A stretch of DNA of 32,576 bases, from positions 1 to 32,576 of the forward strand of contig CACEMD010000010.1 in NCBI GenBank assembly GCA_902560625.1, written 5' to 3'. Origin of the DNA: an uncultured Pelagibacteraceae bacterium. Lineage in GTDB: Bacteria > Pseudomonadota > Alphaproteobacteria > Pelagibacterales > Pelagibacteraceae. A program made the translations under genes and the position numbers. Below the pieces are notes generated by a model that searched no databases, was not told the DNA's origin, and saw nothing but the letters and a program-made list of their open reading frames with translations. How positions within the stretch are numbered: position 1 is the stretch's first letter; the number at the start of each line of letters is the position of its first letter. Shown here in pieces: positions 17,039 through 25,686 of this stretch.

Positions 17039-18152
17039 AAATATAAATTTTGAAAACTTTTATTATAATTGGTGGAAAAGTATTGATAAAATAATATTAT
17101 TTTTAATAATTTTTTTATTTTTTTTGGGATTATTTTTTTCTTTAGTTTCAACTTCTTTAATTGCAAGTGAAAAATTAAACACAAACTCCTATTATTTTTT
17201 CTTAAAACATTTAGTTTTTATAATTTTATCATTAATTATATTTATTTTTTTTTCTAATTTAGAAAAAGATCAATTAATTAAGATCTGTTTTTTTTTATTT
17301 TTTATATCCCTCATTGCTTTATTAATGGTTCCATTTTTTGGAACAGAGGTTAAAGGCTCAAGAAGATGGATAGATATTGGTTCTTTACCAAGGTTTCAGC
17401 CAGTCGAAATTCTAAAACCCTTTTTTATCGTATTAATTTCAAATGTATTATCATCAAATTATTCAAACAAAATTTATTTAAGATATTTTGTGAGTTTAAT
17501 CATCATAATACCTATAATTTTACTTTTGATAAACCAACCAGATGTTGGTCAAACAATTTTAATTATTTTAACTTGGTTTTCCCTTGTATTTGTATCAGGA
17601 GTCAATCTTATTATATTTTTTTCTTTTTTTATTTCAATAGGAGCTGTTTTGGCTTACTTAATATTTTACGTTCCAAAATTTTTATATATCAAAAATAGAT
17701 TATTTTCCTTCATTGACCCTACCACAGGAAATAATTATCAGTCAGAAAGAGCATCAGAGGCAATTATAAGTGGGGGCTATTTTGGAAGAGGCATTGGAGA
17801 GGGTAAACTAAATTCAAAAGTACCAGAGGCACATACTGACTATATTGTTTCAGTCATCTCTGAGGAATTTGGAATAATTTTATTAATTTTTATAATGCTA
17901 GTTTATTTATTTTTGGCATTTAAGATTGCTCAAAAAATTGATCAAGAAAACGATAACTTAATAAAATTAATATTGACTGGATCAATATCAATAATTTTAA
18001 TACAAACTTTTATTCATTTTGGAGTTAATATTAGAATTTTACCAACTACTGGTATGACTTTACCATTCATCAGTTATGGAGGTTCATCAATTTTAAGTAC
18101 GGCAATATTATCTGGTATAATATTAAATTTAACTAAAAGAAGGGTTAAATAG
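17031..18152 (+). CDS. ftsW: Septal glycosyltransferase FtsW (SEDS)
   Basis: 373 aa SEDS-family membrane protein that polymerises lipid II glycan strands at the septum with FtsI. About ten hydrophobic helices are seen. Conserved segments include GSRRWIDIGS near 109-118, the QPDVGQT loop near 168-174 and the C-terminal PTTGMTLPFISYGGSS near 336-351. Length is standard. It overlaps murD by 8 bp and is followed by murG after 2 bases. Placement between murD and murG is the classical dcw order, which favours FtsW over the elongation paralogue RodA. Confidence 0.96.
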   Translation: MNENINFENFYYNWWKSIDKIILFLIIFLFFLGLFFSLVSTSLIASEKLNTNSYYFFLKHLVFIILSLIIFIFFSNLEKDQLIKICFFLFFISLIALLMVPFFGTEVKGSRRWIDIGSLPRFQPVEILKPFFIVLISNVLSSNYSNKIYLRYFVSLIIIIPIILLLINQPDVGQTILIILTWFSLVFVSGVNLIIFFSFFISIGAVLAYLIFYVPKFLYIKNRLFSFIDPTTGNNYQSERASEAIISGGYFGRGIGEGKLNSKVPEAHTDYIVSVISEEFGIILLIFIMLVYLFLAFKIAQKIDQENDNLIKLILTGSISIILIQTFIHFGVNIRILPTTGMTLPFISYGGSSILSTAILSGIILNLTKRRVK

Positions 18153-18154
18153 TT

Positions 18155-19231
18155 TTGAAAAAAGTATTAATTTCAACTGGTGGTTCAGGAGGTCATGTAA
18201 TACCTGCTTTAATTATTTTTGATCATTTAAAAAATGATTGTGATATTATTTTGGTTACAGACAAAAGAGGTACAGATTTTATTGAAAAAAATACTTACCC
18301 ATATAAATTAATAGATGTTCCTAAAATTAAAAAATCAATATTAGCTTTTCCGAAATTTTTTATATTATTTATTGTATCTATAATTAAATCTTTCCTTTTT
18401 TTAAAAAAAAATAAAATTGAAATTCTTATAAGCACTGGAGGCTATATGTCTTTGCCACTTTGTATAATGTCAAAAATATTTAAAATCAAAATAATTTTAT
18501 ATGAGCCAAATACAGTACTAGGAAGATCAAACAAATTAATTTTAAAATATGCAAAAAAAATTATTTGCTACCATGATAGTTTAATTAATTTCCCAAAAAT
18601 TTACAAAGACAAGATTTTAATTATAAATAGTTTATTACGAAAAGAAGCATACAGTTTAAATAAAAAATTAAAAAAAAATAAATTAGATCCAATTAAAATT
18701 TTAGTTTTAGGTGGCAGCCAAGGTGCAATATTTTTTGATAAAATGGTCAAAAATTTAGTGATGAAAATTTATCAATTTGGTAGAATAAGCTTAACTCAGC
18801 AAATATTTAATCTTGATAAAAAAAATGATTTAGAAGATTGCTACAAAAATCTAAATATTGAATATAAAATATTTAATTATAATAGTTATTTATATAAAGA
18901 TTTAAATTCCTTTGACTTAGCAATAACACGTTCAGGTGCGTCTGCTTTAGCTGAGCTTACTTTTTTTAATATACCCTTTATTGCCATCCCATTTCCTCAC
19001 TCTAAAGATAATCACCAATTTTTTAATGCTAAGTTCTATGAAGATAAAAATTGTTGCTGGCTTATAAATCAAGATGATACTTGTCTTGATAAAATAACTC
19101 ATTTAATTAATGAGGCTATAATAAATAAAAATGATTATGATATTAAAAAAGAAAACTTAAAAAGAATTTCTTATCAAAATACTTGGGATAATATAAATAA
19201 AAAACTAATAGACTTAATAAATGAAAATTGA
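18155..19231 (+). CDS. murG: Lipid II synthase MurG
   Basis: 358 aa GT-B glycosyltransferase that adds GlcNAc from UDP-GlcNAc to lipid I at the inner face of the membrane. The N-terminal glycine-rich GGSGGHV loop is at residues 9-15, a second ISTGGYMS loop near 97-104, and the donor-site region GASALAELTFFNIPFIAIP near 259-277 is followed by KDNHQFFNA. The start codon is TTG at 18155, two bases after the ftsW stop, with AAGGG upstream; it places the conserved loop at the usual distance from the N-terminus. It overlaps murC by 11 bp. Confidence 0.95.
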   Translation: MKKVLISTGGSGGHVIPALIIFDHLKNDCDIILVTDKRGTDFIEKNTYPYKLIDVPKIKKSILAFPKFFILFIVSIIKSFLFLKKNKIEILISTGGYMSLPLCIMSKIFKIKIILYEPNTVLGRSNKLILKYAKKIICYHDSLINFPKIYKDKILIINSLLRKEAYSLNKKLKKNKLDPIKILVLGGSQGAIFFDKMVKNLVMKIYQFGRISLTQQIFNLDKKNDLEDCYKNLNIEYKIFNYNSYLYKDLNSFDLAITRSGASALAELTFFNIPFIAIPFPHSKDNHQFFNAKFYEDKNCCWLINQDDTCLDKITHLINEAIINKNDYDIKKENLKRISYQNTWDNINKKLIDLINEN

Positions 19232-20615
19232 ACTAGCAAAAACAGAAGTTATCCATTTTGTAGGAATTGGTGGGATAGGGATGAATGGCTTAGCAATAAT
19301 AATGAAAGGCATGGGTTTTAGAATCCAAGGAAGTGACTCATCTATAAATAAAAATATTGAAAATTTAAAAAAAAAGAAAATAAAAATTTTCTATGGTCAT
19401 AAAAAAAGCAACATAAGAGATTCTACTATACTTGTTGTTTCTTCAGCAATTAAAAAAAATAATTCTGAATATATTGAAGCAAAAAAAAAGAAAATTCCAA
19501 TATATAAAAGAGGCGAAATGTTGGGACATATAGTTTCATTAATGAAAAATATAGTAGTAGCTGGATCTCATGGAAAAACTACTACAACTTCATTAATTAG
19601 CTCGATTTTTGCAAAATCAAATATTGATCCAACAATAATAAATGGAGGAATATTGAATGCATTTAAAAATTCTGCAAAACTTGGGAAAAGTAATTGGTGT
19701 ATTTTAGAATCTGATGAGTCAGATGGAAGTTTTTTAAACTTGCCCCCAACTTACTCAATAGTAACAAATTTAGATCTAGAACATTTGGATTATTATAAAT
19801 CATTAAAAAATTTAAAAAAAAGTTTTATAAGTTTCATTAATAAAACACCATCATTTGGAAAAAGTTTTATTTGTATGGATGACAAAAATAATAGATCAGT
19901 TATACCAAAGTTGAAGAATAAAAATTTTCTTACTTATGGAACAAACAAAAATTCTAATTTTAGAATAGTTAATATTTCACAAAATACTAATTATTCAAAA
20001 TTTGATTTAAGAATAAATTTGCCTGGAAAGAAACATAGATTTATCAGAGACCTTAAAATTCCACTTAATGGTCTTCACAATATACGAAATGCTACAGCAG
20101 CATCTGCTGTTAGTTTAATTGTTGGAATATCAAAAGATTTAATTAGAAGTGGTTTAAAAAATTTTAAAGGTGTTCAAAGAAGGTTCAGTTTTCTATTTAA
20201 ATATAGAGGCTCAGTTTTTATTGATGATTATGCTCACCATCCAACCGAAATAAAAGAGGTTCTTAGTGGCGTAAAGGACGTTTATAAAAAAAGAAAAATA
20301 ATTTGCATTTTTCAACCTCATAGAATTTCAAGGCTAACGAATTTAAGGAAGGAATTTGCCAAATCTTTTAAAAAAGCAGATGAGGTAATTTTATGTCCAA
20401 TATATAAAGCAGGAGAAAACAATAAAATTAAAATTAACTATGATAATTTTGCAAAAGAAATTATAAAGAATTCAAATGTTAAGCTAATTTTAATCAATGA
20501 CCAATATGATTTATCAAAATATATTAAACAATGTGTTTATAGTCAAAATATAGTTATTGGTATGGGTGCAGGCTCTATTTCAAATTGGATGAAAATGATA
20601 CCTAATTTAATTTAA
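19221..20615 (+). CDS. murC: UDP-MurNAc:L-alanine ligase MurC
   Basis: 464 aa Mur ligase that attaches L-alanine to UDP-MurNAc, the first peptide step. Its N-terminal UDP-binding loop reads VGIGGIGMNGLA (about 14-25), the ATP loop GSHGKTTTT has K119, the central block LESDESDGSFL is characteristic of MurC, and VFIDDYAHHPTEI lies near 332-344. Length is standard. It overlaps murG by 11 bp and murB by one base (TAATG), keeping the operon translationally coupled. Confidence 0.97.
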   Translation: MKIELAKTEVIHFVGIGGIGMNGLAIIMKGMGFRIQGSDSSINKNIENLKKKKIKIFYGHKKSNIRDSTILVVSSAIKKNNSEYIEAKKKKIPIYKRGEMLGHIVSLMKNIVVAGSHGKTTTTSLISSIFAKSNIDPTIINGGILNAFKNSAKLGKSNWCILESDESDGSFLNLPPTYSIVTNLDLEHLDYYKSLKNLKKSFISFINKTPSFGKSFICMDDKNNRSVIPKLKNKNFLTYGTNKNSNFRIVNISQNTNYSKFDLRINLPGKKHRFIRDLKIPLNGLHNIRNATAASAVSLIVGISKDLIRSGLKNFKGVQRRFSFLFKYRGSVFIDDYAHHPTEIKEVLSGVKDVYKKRKIICIFQPHRISRLTNLRKEFAKSFKKADEVILCPIYKAGENNKIKINYDNFAKEIIKNSNVKLILINDQYDLSKYIKQCVYSQNIVIGMGAGSISNWMKMIPNLI

Positions 20616-21523
20616 TGAATCTAGACAATTTAATAAAATTTTCCAAACAAATTAGTGGTAGTATTGAATTTGAAAAAAATTTAAAGTCAACAAATTGGTT
20701 TAATATTGGAGGAAAATCAAAAATTTTTTTTAAACCTAATTCTTTAATAGAGTTAAAAAATTTTTTAAAATTATATAACAATAGTGGAAAAATTTTTATT
20801 ATTGGTGCTGGGTCAAATGTTTTGTTTAGTGACAAATATTATGATGGTGTAGTAATAAAACTTGGCAAAATGTTCAGCAATTTATCTCTATTGGATGAAA
20901 ATACTATTGTTGCAGGCAGCAGTTCAACTGATAAAAAATTGTCTGAATTTGCAAAAATTAGTGGTATTAGCGGCTTTGAGTTTTTGTCTTGTATTCCTGG
21001 CTCTGTTGGAGGTGGGATTAAAATGAATGCTGGTTGCTTTAAAAATGAATTTAAAGATATATTGGTATCAGTACAAGCAATTGATATTAGTGGAAACATA
21101 AAAACTATAACAGCTAATAAAATCAATTTTGAATATAGAAAAAGCAACTTTCCAAATGACCTAATTTTTTTAAGCGGTACTTTCCGAGGCAAAAAGGAGG
21201 ATCCTAAAATAATTGAAAAACAAATGAATGAAATGAAAAATAAAAAAAATTTAGCACAACCTTCAAAAATCAAAACAAGTGGAAGCACTTTTAAAAATCC
21301 AATTGGACATACAAAAAAGAAAGTATGGGAATTAATTAAAGATTCGGTTCCTCTAGATACAAAATTTGGTGGAGCATCAATTTCGAAAAAACACTGTAAT
21401 TTTTTTGTTAATGAAAATAATGCTAACTTTGAAGATATGAATAATTTAATTAATTTTGTTAAAGATGAGGTTAAAAAAAAAACAGGTATTGATCTTGAGT
21501 TAGAGATTATTTTAGTTAAATAA
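20615..21523 (+). CDS. murB: UDP-N-acetylenolpyruvoylglucosamine reductase MurB
   Basis: 302 aa FAD-dependent reductase forming UDP-MurNAc from UDP-GlcNAc-enolpyruvate using NADPH. The FAD-binding domain shows TNWFNIGGKS near 27-36, FIIGAGSNVLFSD near 65-77, and FEFLSCIPGSVGGGIKMNAG near 118-137. The proton-donor serine is probably S224 in SGSTFKNP. The C-terminal substrate domain includes GGASISKKHCNFFVN. Length fits the shorter type II MurB class. It follows murC with a one-base overlap and precedes ddl by 2 bases. Confidence 0.96.
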   Translation: MNLDNLIKFSKQISGSIEFEKNLKSTNWFNIGGKSKIFFKPNSLIELKNFLKLYNNSGKIFIIGAGSNVLFSDKYYDGVVIKLGKMFSNLSLLDENTIVAGSSSTDKKLSEFAKISGISGFEFLSCIPGSVGGGIKMNAGCFKNEFKDILVSVQAIDISGNIKTITANKINFEYRKSNFPNDLIFLSGTFRGKKEDPKIIEKQMNEMKNKKNLAQPSKIKTSGSTFKNPIGHTKKKVWELIKDSVPLDTKFGGASISKKHCNFFVNENNANFEDMNNLINFVKDEVKKKTGIDLELEIILVK

Positions 21524-21525
21524 AA

Positions 21526-22446
21526 ATGATTAAAAAAATATTAATTTTAGCTGGTGGTTTTTCAAAAGAAAGAGAGATAAGTTTAAAAACTGCTGGAGCT
21601 GTATCAAAAGTCTTAAAAAAAAACAATTACATAACAAAAATAATTGAGCCTGATGGTAATTTTATTACTAATCTTAAAAAATTTAAACCATCTGTTGTAT
21701 TTAATGCATTACATGGAAGATATGGTGAGGATGGATACATACAAACTATTTTAGAAAAGGAAAAAATAAAATATACACATTCAGGAGTTATCTCATCGTC
21801 TTTAGCTATAGATAAGGTGCTCTCAAAAAAATTATTTATACAAAACAATATTTTGACACCTAAGTATTTGTTGTTGAATTTTAAAAATAAAATTAATAAA
21901 AACGAGCTAATTAAAAGAATTAATAATAAATTAGGTTTTCCCGTAGTAATTAAGCCCATTAATGAAGGATCTAGTGTTGGAGTTTTTATTTGTAATAAAA
22001 AAAATTTATTCAAGAAAATTTTTTATCTTAGAGATAATAAGGAAATCATTATCGAAAGATATATACCGGGCAAAGAGATACAAGCTGCAATTATGGGTAA
22101 TAAAAAACTTGGAGCAATAGAATTAAAACCTAAAAGAAAATTTTATGATTATAAGGCTAAATATGATGCAAATGCAAAAACTGAACATATTATGCCAGCC
22201 GAAATCTCAAAAGCTAATTACTTAAAAGTAATGAATATATCACTTAAAGCTCACAAACTATTGAAATGTAAAGGTACTACAAGATCAGATTTTAGATTTT
22301 ATAAAAATAAATTCTATTTATTAGAGCTCAATACTCAGCCTGGTATGACCTCATTATCTTTGGTGCCTGAAATTGCCAAATTTAATAATATAAGTTTTTT
22401 TAATCTAATTAAGTGGATGATTAGCGATGCATCTATACGAAGATAA
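21526..22446 (+). CDS. ddl: D-alanine:D-alanine ligase
   Basis: 306 aa ATP-grasp ligase making the D-Ala-D-Ala that MurF later adds. Recognisable parts are ILAGGFSKEREISLKT at about 6-21, NALHGRYGEDGYIQ near 60-73, FPVVIKPINEGSSVGVF near 138-154, and the C-terminal ELNTQPGMT near 266-274, which carries metal-binding Glu and Asn residues. Length is typical of DdlB. It overlaps ftsQ by 20 bp. Confidence 0.96.
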   Translation: MIKKILILAGGFSKEREISLKTAGAVSKVLKKNNYITKIIEPDGNFITNLKKFKPSVVFNALHGRYGEDGYIQTILEKEKIKYTHSGVISSSLAIDKVLSKKLFIQNNILTPKYLLLNFKNKINKNELIKRINNKLGFPVVIKPINEGSSVGVFICNKKNLFKKIFYLRDNKEIIIERYIPGKEIQAAIMGNKKLGAIELKPKRKFYDYKAKYDANAKTEHIMPAEISKANYLKVMNISLKAHKLLKCKGTTRSDFRFYKNKFYLLELNTQPGMTSLSLVPEIAKFNNISFFNLIKWMISDASIRR

Positions 22447-23119
22447 AAAAAAAAAATTTTATTTTTATATTTTGATATTTTTTTTACTTAGCACAGTTAG
22501 TAATAATAAATTTTTAAATATATCTAAGATATACTTAATTAATCATATTGAAATTAATAACCTTGAAGAAAATTTAAAAAAGATAGTAGAAAAAAATATA
22601 ACAACTATAAAAGGAAAAAATATTTTTTTTATCAAAAAAGATGAAGTAAATAATAAATTTAAAACAATTAAATTTATTGAAAATATAAGTATTAAAAAAA
22701 AATTTCCTTCAACTTTAATCATAAATATTAATAGAACAGAATTATTAGCAAAAATTAATATTGGTAACAAAAAATATTATTTAGGATCTAATGGTTATTT
22801 AATCGATTATAATTTAATAAGTTCAAAAAAAGATTTACCATATTTTTTTGGTCGCTATGAAAAAAAAGAATTTATAAAATTTTTGAATTATTTAAAAGAA
22901 GCTGATTTTGAATTAAAAAAAATAAGGTCTTTTTATTATTTTCCCAGTGGTCGTTGGGATTTAGTGACAAAGGAAGGAATAAAGATAAAATTACCTAAAT
23001 ATGATCTTAATTATAGTTTAGATTTATCAAAAAAAATTATAAAAAAACAAAATAAAAAAAATTATTTAATTGATTTAAGGGTAAAAGAAAAAATAATTAT
23101 AAACGATGGAAAAAAATAA
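22427..23119 (+). CDS. ftsQ: Cell division protein FtsQ
   Basis: 230 aa bitopic membrane protein. A short basic cytoplasmic tail (EDKKKKF, from a 12-base A run) precedes one membrane segment at about 12-27; a POTRA-type domain follows (ISKIYLINHIEINNLEENL, then IENISIKKKFPSTLIININ near 85-103), then the beta domain with KKYYLGSNGYLIDYN. FtsQ links FtsL/FtsB to the divisome in the periplasm. Sequence is divergent, but topology, POTRA pattern and position between ddl and the ftsA-like gene make the call firm. It overlaps ddl by 20 bp and the next gene by 14 bp. Confidence 0.9.
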   Translation: MHLYEDKKKKFYFYILIFFLLSTVSNNKFLNISKIYLINHIEINNLEENLKKIVEKNITTIKGKNIFFIKKDEVNNKFKTIKFIENISIKKKFPSTLIININRTELLAKINIGNKKYYLGSNGYLIDYNLISSKKDLPYFFGRYEKKEFIKFLNYLKEADFELKKIRSFYYFPSGRWDLVTKEGIKIKLPKYDLNYSLDLSKKIIKKQNKKNYLIDLRVKEKIIINDGKK

Positions 23120-23813
23120 AACCCATATTTTTTTAGAATTTAAAAATTTAAAAATTGTTTTTTCAGCATTCAACTCTAAATTTGAAAATAAATATAGAAA
23201 CACTATAAATATAGATTTTTTTAATAAAGATATTTTGCAAGACTTATCAGTAATTATAAGAGAGCAAATTATCAAAATAGAAAAAGAAATTGGTCATTTT
23301 ATTAATGAAATTAATATTATATTAGATTTAAACAAATCTATAAATATAAAATTAAATATTTTTAAAAAAAAAGAAAACTCAAAGATAACTTATGACGACA
23401 TAAAATATCTCATTCAAGATGCAAGACAACAAGTTGTAGAACAAAATAAAGATCTTACAATACTTCATATATACCTCGAAAACTTTTATATAAATAAAAT
23501 AAAAAAAATAAAAATATTAAATAGTTTTAATGCAGACGATTTTTCAGTTAATCTTAATTTTATATGTTACCCTAAACATGAAATTGCTGATTTTAAAAAT
23601 CTTTTGGTCAAAAATCAGATTAAGATTAATAAGTTCATATGCAATAAATATTTAGAATCATTTATGGATAAAAGTTTACCAAGAGAGTTACAAAGCTCGC
23701 ATGCAGCATTAAAAACTATAATGGGTTTAAATGAAAATGAAGTTCAAATGGTACCAAAAATTATTAAAAACAAAGGTTTTTTTGAGAGAATATTTAAATT
23801 TTTCATTAAATAA
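23106..23813 (+). CDS. ftsA: Reduced FtsA-like protein: SHS2 domain and membrane helix, no ATPase core
   Basis: 235 aa, in the position of ftsA (after ftsQ, before lpxC), where FtsA is normally about 410-430 aa. Residues 7-23 follow the first beta hairpin of FtsA domain 1A, but the glycines and acidic residue of its phosphate loop are lost. Residues about 43-180 align well with the end of 1A and the SHS2 (1C) domain, including TYDDIKYLIQDARQQV and NKDLTILHI. The rest of the actin fold (domains 2A and 2B, ATP site, FtsZ-tail site) is absent: the text jumps to a 50-residue tail resembling the extreme FtsA C-terminus, ending in an amphipathic helix GFFERIFKFFIK. The frame is intact, suggesting a functional minimal protein. 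Homology is judged by eye. Confidence 0.8.
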   Translation: MEKNKTHIFLEFKNLKIVFSAFNSKFENKYRNTINIDFFNKDILQDLSVIIREQIIKIEKEIGHFINEINIILDLNKSINIKLNIFKKKENSKITYDDIKYLIQDARQQVVEQNKDLTILHIYLENFYINKIKKIKILNSFNADDFSVNLNFICYPKHEIADFKNLLVKNQIKINKFICNKYLESFMDKSLPRELQSSHAALKTIMGLNENEVQMVPKIIKNKGFFERIFKFFIK

Positions 23814-23836
23814 TATTCGCATTTTTTTGAAATATT

Positions 23837-23866
23837 AGTTGTTTTTAAACTTCTTTCTAAACAACT
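23837..23866 (+). promoter_or_regulatory. Inverted repeat between ftsA-like gene and lpxC
   Basis: AGTTGTTT (23837-23844) and AAACAACT (23859-23866) form perfect 8 bp arms around a 14-base loop in the 65 bp gap. There is no GC-rich stem or following T run, so it is not a standard terminator; it could be an operator or weak hairpin. TTTAAA (23844-23849) and TATAAA (23867-23872), 17 bp apart, could be an lpxC promoter. Confidence 0.3.
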
Positions 23867-23878
23867 TATAAAATCTAT

Positions 23879-24805
23879 ATGAATTCTAAAATATTAAATC
23901 AAAAGACAATAAAAAAAATTACCACATTTGATGGCATTGGCTTGCATTCTGGAAAAAATTTGATGGTAAAAATTTTACCTTCTGCACCAAATACTGGAAT
24001 AACATTTATTAGAAGTGATTTAAAAAAAAATAATATTATTAAACCAAATGTTTTTAATGTAAGCGAGGCTAGCTTTTGTACTACAATATCGAACGAGTTT
24101 GGTGCAAGGGTCTCTACAATTGAGCATTTAATGGCAGCTCTTTATGTAAAAGGTGTTGATAACGCAGTTATAGAAGTTAATGGTCCAGAGATTCCTATAA
24201 TGGATGGCTCATCACAAGAATTTTTAGATTTGATTAATAATGCAGAATTAGAGATATCGGATCAGCCCATTAAATTAATCAAGATTGATAAAGATGTAAA
24301 TTTCTCTATAGGAGAAAAGTTCATAAAAGTTAAACCAAGTACTGTAAGTTTAACAATTGACTTTGAAATAGATTTCCCCAATTCATTAATTGGCAATCAA
24401 AGAAATGTAATAAATGTATATGAAGATAATTTAAATAAAGTTTTGTCCTCTAGAACTTTTTGCTTATACGAAGACATTGAAAAATTAAAAAAAATGAATT
24501 TAGCTAAAGGTGGAAGCTTAGAAAATGCGATAGTAGTAAAAGGTAATAAAGTTTTGAATAAAGATGGTCTAAGAAATAATAAAGAGTTTGTTAATCACAA
24601 AATATTAGATTGTATAGGTGACATCTATTTAGCTGGTTATAAAATGCTTGCGAATATTCAGTGTTCTCAAGGAGGTCATTATTTAACAAATCAAGTTTTA
24701 AGAAAAATTTTAAGTGATGAGGCTAACTATTCAATTCTTGAAATAAAAAGTAAAACCTTACCCAAAGCGCTTGTTAATAACTATTTTTTAAGATCCATCG
24801 CTTAA
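23879..24805 (+). CDS. lpxC: UDP-3-O-acyl-GlcNAc deacetylase LpxC
   Basis: 308 aa zinc deacetylase catalysing the first committed step of lipid A synthesis. Zinc ligands are visible as H83 (in STIEHLMAAL), H240 and D244 (in NHKILDCIGD); the catalytic histidine is H267 in GGHYLTNQV. The N-terminus has TFDGIGLHSGK, and VNGPEIPIMDGSS lies near 100-112. Length and residue numbers match E. coli LpxC (305 aa). It follows the ftsA-like gene after 65 bp, where ftsZ would normally intervene. Confidence 0.97.
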   Translation: MNSKILNQKTIKKITTFDGIGLHSGKNLMVKILPSAPNTGITFIRSDLKKNNIIKPNVFNVSEASFCTTISNEFGARVSTIEHLMAALYVKGVDNAVIEVNGPEIPIMDGSSQEFLDLINNAELEISDQPIKLIKIDKDVNFSIGEKFIKVKPSTVSLTIDFEIDFPNSLIGNQRNVINVYEDNLNKVLSSRTFCLYEDIEKLKKMNLAKGGSLENAIVVKGNKVLNKDGLRNNKEFVNHKILDCIGDIYLAGYKMLANIQCSQGGHYLTNQVLRKILSDEANYSILEIKSKTLPKALVNNYFLRSIA

Positions 24806-24860
24806 ATAAATAATTAGTTATTACGAAATAATCTGATAAAAATTAAAATTTAAATATTTT

Positions 24861-25682
24861 ATGAAAATTCATTTTTATCTTTTAATTTTTTTATTTTTTT
24901 TAGTTAGTTGCTCCGAAAAAAAAAAAGAGATAGTATTTATTGAAGGTGACATCAGAGAACAAATGTTTCAAGCCTATAAAGAAGGAATGAGCCATTTATC
25001 TCAAGGACAAAATCTTTTAGCAGCAAAAAAATTTAATGATGCAGAAATTTTTTATCCACAATCTGTTTGGGCATCTAAATCAGCAATAATGGCTGCATAT
25101 TCTTATTATTCACAAAATTACTACTCTGATGCAATTTACGAAATTAATAGATATTTTGAAAAATATCCAAATGATAAAAATCTAGTTTATGCTCATTATT
25201 TAAAAGCCATGTGTTATTTTGAACAAGTAGAGGACGAGAAAAAAAATTTTGCTTCAATTAATGGAGCAAAAAAAGAGCTTGAGTATATCGTTCAAAATTA
25301 TCCAAATACTGATTTTGCATTAGACTCTAAATACAAATTAGATCTCATAAACTCAGTATTAGCTTCAAAAGAAATTTATCTTGGTAGATATTATATGCAA
25401 AGAAAAAAATGGGTAGCATCAATAAACAGATTTAAATATGTGGTAAATAATTATGATACTACAGTATATGCACCTGAGGCATTACATAGACTCGTAGAGT
25501 TATATTATATTTTAGGATATGTCGAAGAGTCAAAAAAATATGCTAAAATTTTAGGATATAACTATAAATCTGACAGATGGTATAAAGAAACATACAAAAT
25601 ATATAATGAAAATTATATTGACCCAATTCAAGATATTAAAGAAAAAAAAGGAATTATAAAAAAATTTAAGTCTTTGTTTTAA
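24861..25682 (+). CDS. bamD: Outer-membrane assembly lipoprotein BamD
   Basis: 273 aa lipoprotein of the BamD/ComL family, a component of the BAM complex that inserts beta-barrel proteins. The signal peptide (residues 1-16, very hydrophobic) ends in a lipobox LVSC with C17 as the lipidated residue. The mature part is made of tetratricopeptide repeats: AYKEGMSHLSQGQNLLAAKKF near 39-59, then paired helices with AIYEINRYFEKYPND and AHYLKAMCYFEQ, as in known BamD. It lies between lpxC and ligA, the alphaproteobacterial arrangement, except that recN, often found here, is missing. Confidence 0.94.
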   Translation: MKIHFYLLIFLFFLVSCSEKKKEIVFIEGDIREQMFQAYKEGMSHLSQGQNLLAAKKFNDAEIFYPQSVWASKSAIMAAYSYYSQNYYSDAIYEINRYFEKYPNDKNLVYAHYLKAMCYFEQVEDEKKNFASINGAKKELEYIVQNYPNTDFALDSKYKLDLINSVLASKEIYLGRYYMQRKKWVASINRFKYVVNNYDTTVYAPEALHRLVELYYILGYVEESKKYAKILGYNYKSDRWYKETYKIYNENYIDPIQDIKEKKGIIKKFKSLF

Positions 25683-25686
25683 ATAC

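Noticed and set aside
17366..17698. 110-codon plus-strand open frame
   Set aside because: Lies in another frame inside ftsW; its Phe/Tyr/Cys-rich product is typical of an out-of-frame membrane gene.
20839..21288. 149-codon minus-strand open frame
   Set aside because: Antisense to the FAD domain of murB; a shadow with no recognisable domain or promoter.
21627..22013. 128-codon minus-strand open frame
   Set aside because: Antisense to ddl ATP-grasp coding sequence; no independent support.
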